Source: Phialocephala subalpina (Eukaryota; Ascomycota; Leotiomycetes; Helotiales; Mollisiaceae). Taken from it: a DNA stretch of 64,000 bases. Made by a program: the position numbers and the translations under genes. The stretch covers positions 517,178 to 581,177 of the forward strand of contig FJOG01000010.1 in NCBI GenBank assembly GCA_900073065.1, in the 5' to 3' direction. Shown piece after piece: positions 57,870 through 64,000 of this stretch (positions within the stretch are counted from its first letter, which is position 1; every line of letters starts with the position of its first letter). A model generated the notes under the pieces. The model saw only the letters and a program-made list of their open reading frames with translations. It did not search any database and had not been told where the DNA came from.

Positions 57870-58687
57870 ATGCCTCAAGATTTACCTCCGGTTGGCGGCT
57901 ATGAGCCTGTGCAGTATAAGGTGAGTTCCAATTCTTTTCAGATTTGCGATTAGAAGGGGAGAAGGAATTGAGCAGGCGCCGACAGGAGGAGGGGACATTG
58001 AACGAGACACGAACGCCATGGCAGGGCTCAAGCGGACGAGAGTTCAAATTGGCACAGAGGGCGCCACATGGGGAGGTGGCAGGCAGATTGAGGAGAGTGG
58101 AAAGGAAGAAGGAAGTGCTGGAAGGGACAGAGGCTAACAACAATCCCTAAACAGCGCAACCTCCCAGCACGCGGCTTTCGCCCCTCAATAATGCTCCTCG
58201 GCGTAGCTGGCATAATGACTTTCGGGTTCTGGAAGGTTGGGAAGGGAATTAGGGAGCAGAAGTGAGTCTCACCATTGTCTCTGTTCATTTAGAGGGGTGC
58301 ACATCTACCGACGGGAGTAGCTCTACGGTCTGAGGGGAACGGAAACAAGGCTAGAGATTCTTTACAAATCGGAGGCTGACAAAAAGCCAGCGAACTTGCA
58401 CGTGAAAAGATGTGGTCACGAATCCATCTCATCCCCCTCTTGACAGCGGAAGAAGACCGGGACTTGGTCAGGAGGCATTTGGCGGATCAGGCGAGGGAGA
58501 AGGAGTTGTTGGGGAGTCAGACGAGTCCTTATAATAGTGACCGGTACGTTCCTTCCTCCAGTCTTACTATACTTGTTGGAGATGTGGGACCGTGGGAAAA
58601 CGGAGGGATGGGAGAAGGCTTATGCTAATGAGGTATAGATTTGTGCGGCCTACATATGCGATTACACCGAACCAGAAGTCGACATAA
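57870..58687 (+). CDS. NADH:ubiquinone oxidoreductase subunit NDUFA13/GRIM-19
   Basis: Four exons (57870-57920, 58155-58261, 58391-58543, 58639-58687) give 119 residues starting MPQDLPPVGGYEPVQYKRNL, the standard start of the family. One membrane helix follows PARGFRPS (IMLLGVAGIMTFGFWKVGKG). The C-terminal half is helical and charged (NELAREKMWSRIHLIPLLTA, then DRDLVRRHLADQAREKELLG) and ends VRPTYAITPNQKST. It is an accessory subunit of mitochondrial complex I, anchored in the inner membrane. The first intron is long for this window (234 nt). Open sequence 5' of the chosen ATG has no other in-frame ATG. Length is normal for fungi. Confidence 0.93.
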
Positions 58688-59258
58688 GGGACTACGGGTT
58701 GGGATGGAAGTTGTTGGTTTGGGTTGACTTGAGAGATACGTGGGAGCACTGTACATATGTATCAGGAAGGTAGAGAAATGCACGAAGATTGCCTTCATAG
58801 CCTATCATCTTTCGACTTTGAGTTTTGATCATTTTTTGCTTAGTTGTTGGAGTGTTTAGAAAGAGCAAGTGCCTTTACAGAACACACATCTGAGGCATCG
58901 CATACCGAAGTCGTTGGTTTGTTGATTGACGCTGGCGCCTGTCTTTTTATAACAGATCAACCATTGACATTTTCTTTCAGGCCTGCCATGCTATAAGTAC
59001 ACAGCTCATTGAGCCCACAATGAAAGAAGGATGTCCGAATCAGCGACGGCGCGAATCAAAAGCGCTTAGCTCCTCTTCTCCTGCTTTTTTCTCTTTCCCA
59101 TTTTTCCCTTTCCCGCAAAGCAATATATCTCAGACTTGTCCCCAACTCCCAGCCCATGAGAAAATCAAAGATTATGGTAGCTACAGCCGCTATCATGACA
59201 GCTCGCATAATTGAACTTCTTCCTCAACTCTTTTTCATGCGTTTTGTCGTCTGTGTTT
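58688..59258. other. Intergenic between convergent genes
   Basis: This interval separates the 3' ends of the complex I gene and the reductase gene. Nothing coding is recognised. Confidence 0.45.
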
Positions 59259-60638
59259 TCAAGGGGTCATCTTCTTCACCAGAAGCAGCTTATCGTTTTC
59301 ATCATAATCCTCGTTTAGGAGGAATTCTCGACATATGTCTTCCTCGCGTATGACTTTCCCCGATCTCACCATCTCCACGAGACGAGTGTTGCAATGGAAT
59401 AGGGTAAGGTGTGGGTTATCATCAAGACTCCGTGAATTGTGAGCGCCGGTATCTTCCTCGTAGTCATCCCACGTATAGTGACGTGTAAACCATCCATTGA
59501 TGTAGTCAATTTCCGTGTCGCGACCGGCTTCGACGTCCTGTAGCATCGAGCTTGTGTTCTGGGCTGTTTTTCCTGCGACAGATAGGACCAAGCTTTCTAA
59601 GCTTGGGACTGAGAAATTTTCTTCGAACTCTTCGTTAGAAAGATTCAGGTTGAGGGAGAACGGCAAAGTGTCCGTGTGGTCTTCCTCGTCATTTAAGTGG
59701 CCATCTTCATCGAAGAAAGACTTTTGGTGAGCCTGAAGGAATTCAGAAATATCTGACGCCATAATACGCATTAGGGCGTAGATGGGTTCGTGGTTGAAGA
59801 GGTCTCCGTTCTTCCGTCTAAATACCACGGACAATGGGTTGATTGTGGCGTTGACGACTAGCTTTCGGAGTTGGAGAATCTTGAGCTCTTTGGGTGAGAC
59901 TGCTTGGGCGTTGAGCAGCAGGGCAGAGGTAATCTTGTCGAGGAGATATTGTGCTCCCATGGGAGGAGAGCCATGTTTTGGTAGAGACACGTGACCGATG
60001 GTAACATTCGCCCGTCCGGCGAAGACGGAACGAAATGGTGCAGTAGAATACACTCCGTGTGAAGTCACTGCTGCAAGATAAGAAGGATGGCCCGCGGCCC
60101 ATGAGCGGTCGTAATACTTCTCGGTGACCTCTTCAATGGTACCGAGTCCATTTTGAGTAAAGAGGACGGTAGAATTGTTGTCCAATCGGTCAGCGACTAG
60201 ACCGAAGGCTTTCAATGTATGTTGAGCCTTGGTGGCTATGATAAGATGCTGTATTGGCTTCGTACTTTCTGCCGAAGAATCTTCAAGTACTTCAATATCG
60301 TAGCTGGAGGAAGAGGAGGGTACTTCAGGCAAAAACTTCGAGACACCTTCAATCTTTATGCTGGCATCAGCCTCTGCCCATTCCTTGAGCAGGCTCTTTC
60401 GGTGGAACAGGAGGGTTATAGGGGGAGGATCTGGTCCTGTGGCTAGAGCATGTGCGTAGACTCGCCCAAGATTGCCTAGTCCGAGGATATGAATTCGACT
60501 CATATCGATATCTGTAGACATGCTCCGGTAGAAGCTTACCCAAGAAGCGTGGGGTACGAAGAAACGTGCGGCTCCGTTGAATGAGACGTAGAGCCTTCTG
60601 AGACTAGGACGACTCAGTGGATGGTGAAGAGCATTCAT
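59259..60638 (-). CDS. Ketopantoate reductase (2-dehydropantoate 2-reductase) family protein
   Basis: A single frame of 459 residues. MNALHHPLSRPSLRRLYVSF to about residue 45 is Arg/Ser-rich and lacks acids until later, so it may be a mitochondrial presequence; an internal start at MSTDIDMSRIH is possible. The NADPH-binding fold begins HILGLGNLGRVYAHAL and continues with THLIIATKAQ-type HLIIATKAQHT and VLFTQNGLG. The C-terminal helical domain starts with LQLRKLVVNATINPLSVVF, which carries the catalytic Lys and the conserved NA.NPL segment. Family members reduce 2-dehydropantoate to pantoate for coenzyme A. Long fungal members of this kind are often annotated only by homology, so the substrate is inferred. 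A 25-residue acidic insertion (DEDGHLNDEEDHTD) is unusual. Confidence 0.87.
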   Translation of the reverse strand: MNALHHPLSRPSLRRLYVSFNGAARFFVPHASWVSFYRSMSTDIDMSRIHILGLGNLGRVYAHALATGPDPPPITLLFHRKSLLKEWAEADASIKIEGVSKFLPEVPSSSSSYDIEVLEDSSAESTKPIQHLIIATKAQHTLKAFGLVADRLDNNSTVLFTQNGLGTIEEVTEKYYDRSWAAGHPSYLAAVTSHGVYSTAPFRSVFAGRANVTIGHVSLPKHGSPPMGAQYLLDKITSALLLNAQAVSPKELKILQLRKLVVNATINPLSVVFRRKNGDLFNHEPIYALMRIMASDISEFLQAHQKSFFDEDGHLNDEEDHTDTLPFSLNLNLSNEEFEENFSVPSLESLVLSVAGKTAQNTSSMLQDVEAGRDTEIDYINGWFTRHYTWDDYEEDTGAHNSRSLDDNPHLTLFHCNTRLVEMVRSGKVIREEDICREFLLNEDYDENDKLLLVKKMTP

Positions 60639-61293
60639 ATTCGAGCACTAGAAGCAGCACTCATTGAGGACTTGAAGTGCCTTCAAAGAGGGGCTAACCC
60701 AAGGCCACGATACGCCCAGTCGTCGCTCTTTCTTGAAGCTTGTTGACTTGGCATTGGCGTCAAAATACTGCTACATCTTTGAGGTTGAGAGTCTGAGAGT
60801 CTCGGCGCGGTTCTTGAACTGCGAGACGCGAAAATTAACTCGGCGTCACGTGCATTGAGACCATTTCCGGCTAACCGCTTCCTCTTCCCCTCCATCCCAC
60901 CTTCCTCATTCATGCAAGGTCGAGGTCCAGGGAAGCTCTTCTATCTCTACCAATCGTGTTCCTTCACCGCCAGCCATCACACAAACTCAGATGCAGAGCA
61001 CGCGTCTCAATGGTGGGGTTAAAGTGATAGACAGCCAATGCGCCGCACTCATCTTTTTAATTCTGGCTGCCTTGGGCAAAACGCGAGTGCCATGACATAT
61101 GAAGCAAGGTGCACTTCTTATATTGTTCCGTGCTTACGCATCTGGACCAACTCTATCGTGACCTCCTTCTTCTGACGTTTCTGCTACTCTCCTCCAAACC
61201 ATTGCATGCGTTGCGTTGCGTTGCGTCGCTCAAGGCATCGATTTTTGTCTCTTTGAATACCCGCTTGCAAGGCAGCAGCATTGAGACCCTGAG
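60639..61293. other. Divergent intergenic region
   Basis: This interval holds the promoters of the reductase (minus) and the membrane protein gene (plus). GCGTT repeats three times near 61208-61224. No gene is recognised. Confidence 0.4.
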
Positions 61294-63669
61294 ATGCCGT
61301 TTTCAGACAACTTGTACTCTGCAGGAGATTCAGATCATGAGTCGTTCAGTGAAGAACTTAGCCCTTCAGATGGTTACTTCAATCGCGGCAACGTGCCGTC
61401 CAACATCGTACAAGACCCCTCAATAAACAAGGACGACAAAGCAGAGGACAAGACTTTAATTCCCCCACCAAGCGTGCAGAGTAGAACGGGAGGAAGCTCG
61501 AGGACATCACTCCACTCGGTTCTGCCACGATCACTTCCCTCACATAATTACGCGTCACACCGTAGTGACAATGTCTCCAATGCTCCTAGTTCTCATTCCC
61601 CCACATCACCAGTTTCGTCACGTCGCACAGATGGGAGGCCTTCCGAGCGCAGTGCTTTAATAGATGGTCCACCACCAGCCTACACCCCCTCACCAGATAT
61701 ACCCGTATCACCTCAATCACCCCAGGACCCAGAAGAACGAAGCTACAGTACCTTTCCAGAGCATCATCTCGAACGAGGTTATCTTCCCCGCCGAGAACCC
61801 GAGAGTATGGGGGGACTAATCGAAGAGGAACCAGACGAGAGGACCCCATTGTCTAGCGAGCCGTATACAGAACCGTATAGCGAACCGAAGCCCGAACGAG
61901 TATCACTCTGTCGAAGGATCACCAGGCATATACTACGTGCTGCATTGTTCGTTGTTGTAGTCATTTCACTAGTTGCTGCTATACGTGGGAGATCTGTAAG
62001 TGTCAACCCTCTCTGAAGCAACGTTGTCTTGCTGCCTGTCAAGCTTTTTGGGACGAATGATGCAAAGCTATTGCACTTTGTTGTTACGAACATCTATTGT
62101 GCAATAAGTATTCATCAACAGCTAATACCATGCCAGAACGGAACGAAAGACCCCTCGAAGGACTTTGACGGCATGCCACCACCACCTATTGGTGCAGATG
62201 GCCCTAGTTATTGTACTGTGGCCAGGATTAAGGAGAAACTGGTCACCTACGAATTCCCTGTCGGCAGTGACCTAACCGTACTTCAAACTATTCATGGTGA
62301 TCATGAAGATGGTGCGAGTGTCCATACAAATGGGGAGATTCGATTGAGACGCCTACCTGAGGACTCCCAACATGGAAATAATGCTTATTTTACCATCGAT
62401 GTCTATGTCAGCGACCCTTCATTGGAGATCATCAAGACATGGGACGAGGATTCCAGGCTTCTAAAAGTCAGTACCCCGAGATATGCACCTCTCGACAAAT
62501 CTAGACGCCATTGCGTATCTCTTGAGATCACAGCTTGGTTTCCAGAAGATGCCGAGTTCACCAATCTCCTATTCGAAGCTGTCACTCTTACGTTGAGAGT
62601 CTTGGACGACGTCAAGGTCAATGTTGCTGGTCGCTCAAAATTCACGACGATAGCTGGCCAGGTCGTATTTCCGTCGATCGCAATACCCTTTTCGCATGAG
62701 GTCTTGGAGATGAACTCTTCAATCGCTCCCATGCTCGAGTTCAGACACCCGTTCTCGTCTCGCCGAATACTTGTTGAGACAATGTCAGGTTCCATCACCG
62801 GGTCTTACCCGCTGATGGATTACCTTGGTCTCTCATCCGAGGCTGGCCAGATCAATGTCAATGTCAATCCGGAAGAAGTCCTCAAATCCGACCCCAAGCC
62901 AGCAGACCTAGAAGTCCAATCCTTATCCGGTTCCATTACAGTGAACTGCCCCGTCCGCTACATCCCACCGCCACGTAACTACATCACTCGAGTCCACTCC
63001 AGCGCTGGCAGCATCTCAGGATCTTACTACATAGGCTCAGTATCCGGGTTCAAAAGCACGTCAGGTTCCATCCGCATCGATGGACTCCCTATCCTTCAAT
63101 CCTCCTCCTCTAGCACTGCAGGAATTCCAGGGAACGACAATACAGAGCGTCAAAATGTATTCGAGACACACACTATCAGCGGCGGCACAAATGTCCAACT
63201 CCTCGACCCAATCTTCATCTCCCCGCTCTCACCCTCCGAGCAACCAATTCAAGAAGAACATCCTGACCCCTTCGCACCGCCCGGAGACGACGACCCTTAC
63301 ATCGTGATCCCACCCAACCTCGTCGTTGCTCCCCAAACCCTCTCTCCCATCCAAAACCAAAATCTCCTCATTCTCGACCCCCGCAACCAAGACAAGAAAC
63401 AAACACTAAACAGTCTAAAATCCACGCATTCGTCCAGCGCAGCGAGTATCGAAGTCCATTACCCCTCGAACTGGGAGGGGACAGTCCACGCGAAGAGTGT
63501 CAGTGGGAGTATTAGGGTAACGGGAGATGGTATTAGGATTGTGAGGGATAGGAAGGGGTATGGGAGTAAGGAGGTTTTGGCGAGGAAGGGGTTTGGGAAG
63601 CCGGATGAGGCGAGCTGGGTCGATATTACGAGTGTGGCGGGGAGTTTGGGGTTTGCTGTTGGGGAGTGA
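61294..63669 (+). CDS. Single-pass membrane protein with SGSI-repeat ectodomain, unknown function
   Basis: Two exons (61294-61995 and 62137-63669) give 744 residues; an alternative acceptor 15 nt upstream (exon from 62122) adds five residues in frame. The first 200 residues are Ser/Pro-rich and disordered with a PPPAY motif (DGPPPAYTPS) that could bind WW domains. Then LCRRITRHILRAALFVVVVI marks a membrane helix near 212-232, so the N-terminus probably faces the cytosol. The C-terminal 500 residues are beta-rich with repeated blocks ETMSGSITGSYP, QSLSGSITVNCP, SSAGSISGSYY, STSGSIRIDG and KSVSGSIRVTGD, like DUF4097-type adhesin folds. Conserved proteins of this layout occur in many ascomycetes without an assigned role. 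Confidence 0.78.
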
Positions 63670-64000
63670 CTGGTGAGGTGGAGTGGTGATTGGGGGAGTG
63701 GCGATCGAGGGGCGCGATGTTTGAGGAAAACATTCGTTAGAGTCATGCTCAAGGGACGAATTGCGGATATCATTCTTTTGAAGATGAAGTGCTAGGGAGT
63801 CAGGATACATAAGGGTATTGGCGAATTGGCGTCTGGGATCATGTGCAACAAGCAATAATAGGAGATAATATAGCTAATAATGCCTGTCGCTACTGTGTGA
63901 GCAGAAAATACGAGCAATTGAAATTGACAAGTATATGAGTCAGGCGCAAATCGACTTAATCGAGACGACATTGTGAAAAGAAAAATCCATAGATCCAAAA
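63670..64000. other. Right-edge flank
   Basis: This is the 3' flank of the membrane protein gene. No further coding region is recognised before the window ends. Confidence 0.5.

Noticed and set aside
1..64000. CRISPR arrays, prophage, bacterial operons
   Set aside because: The genes are eukaryotic with spliceosomal introns; no direct-repeat/spacer pattern was seen.

Overview
The window is a piece of nuclear chromosome from a filamentous ascomycete (Pezizomycotina). The evidence is a high density of genes with 45-110 nt GT-AG introns, a DIM-2-type DNA methyltransferase, an RTA1-family membrane protein, a GRAM/PH sterol glucosyltransferase, an Mtf2-type mitochondrial protein, a STAND-type 'Fungal_N' ankyrin protein and a U6 snRNA gene. 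I cannot fix the class from the sequence alone. There is no sign of a bacterial, organellar or viral segment.

Layout, left to right. A CP2/Grainyhead-like transcription factor (1450-4131, +) is followed by about 3.3 kb with no supportable gene. Next come a kinesin-10-like motor with a C-terminal helix-hairpin-helix (7451-9871, -), a gene-poor stretch with two decayed gene fragments (10855-11912), and an RTA1-like seven-helix protein (12030-13179, +). From 13.4 to 17.0 kb lies a tandem array of four related F-box-like genes on the minus strand; only the first is intact. Inside it is a perfect 250-bp tandem duplication. A U6 snRNA gene (17747-17853, -) closes this region.

The block from 18.7 to 33.8 kb is all minus strand: ankyrin protein, MFS transporter, a 14-exon UNC93-like transporter with an apparent 3-nt micro-exon, TauD/TfdA-type dioxygenase, family-25-like glycosyltransferase and an NYN-type protein. 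A small three-exon gene (34653-35098, +) precedes the 1590-residue DIM-2-like cytosine methyltransferase (35889-40661, +). A small basic protein gene (42760-43529, +) follows a 2-kb gap.

The right third holds mainly housekeeping genes: an Mtf2-like mitochondrial gene expression factor and a CMR1/WDR76-like WD40 protein sharing a divergent promoter with ACGCG boxes, the sterol glucosyltransferase ATG26/UGT51, an AT-rich island (about 53.08-53.48 kb), the RNA polymerase II CTD phosphatase FCP1, the complex I subunit NDUFA13/GRIM-19, a ketopantoate reductase family protein, and a single-pass membrane protein with repeated SGSI motifs. The genes do not form an obvious pathway cluster.

The most notable observations are the 3-nt micro-exon; two unrelated perfect tandem duplications that both have a period of exactly 250 bp, one of which truncates FCP1 (an assembly artefact must be excluded); and the decaying tandem F-box-like array. 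I did not find a convincing new multi-gene system. Exon boundaries below were read by eye from splice signals and reading-frame continuity.
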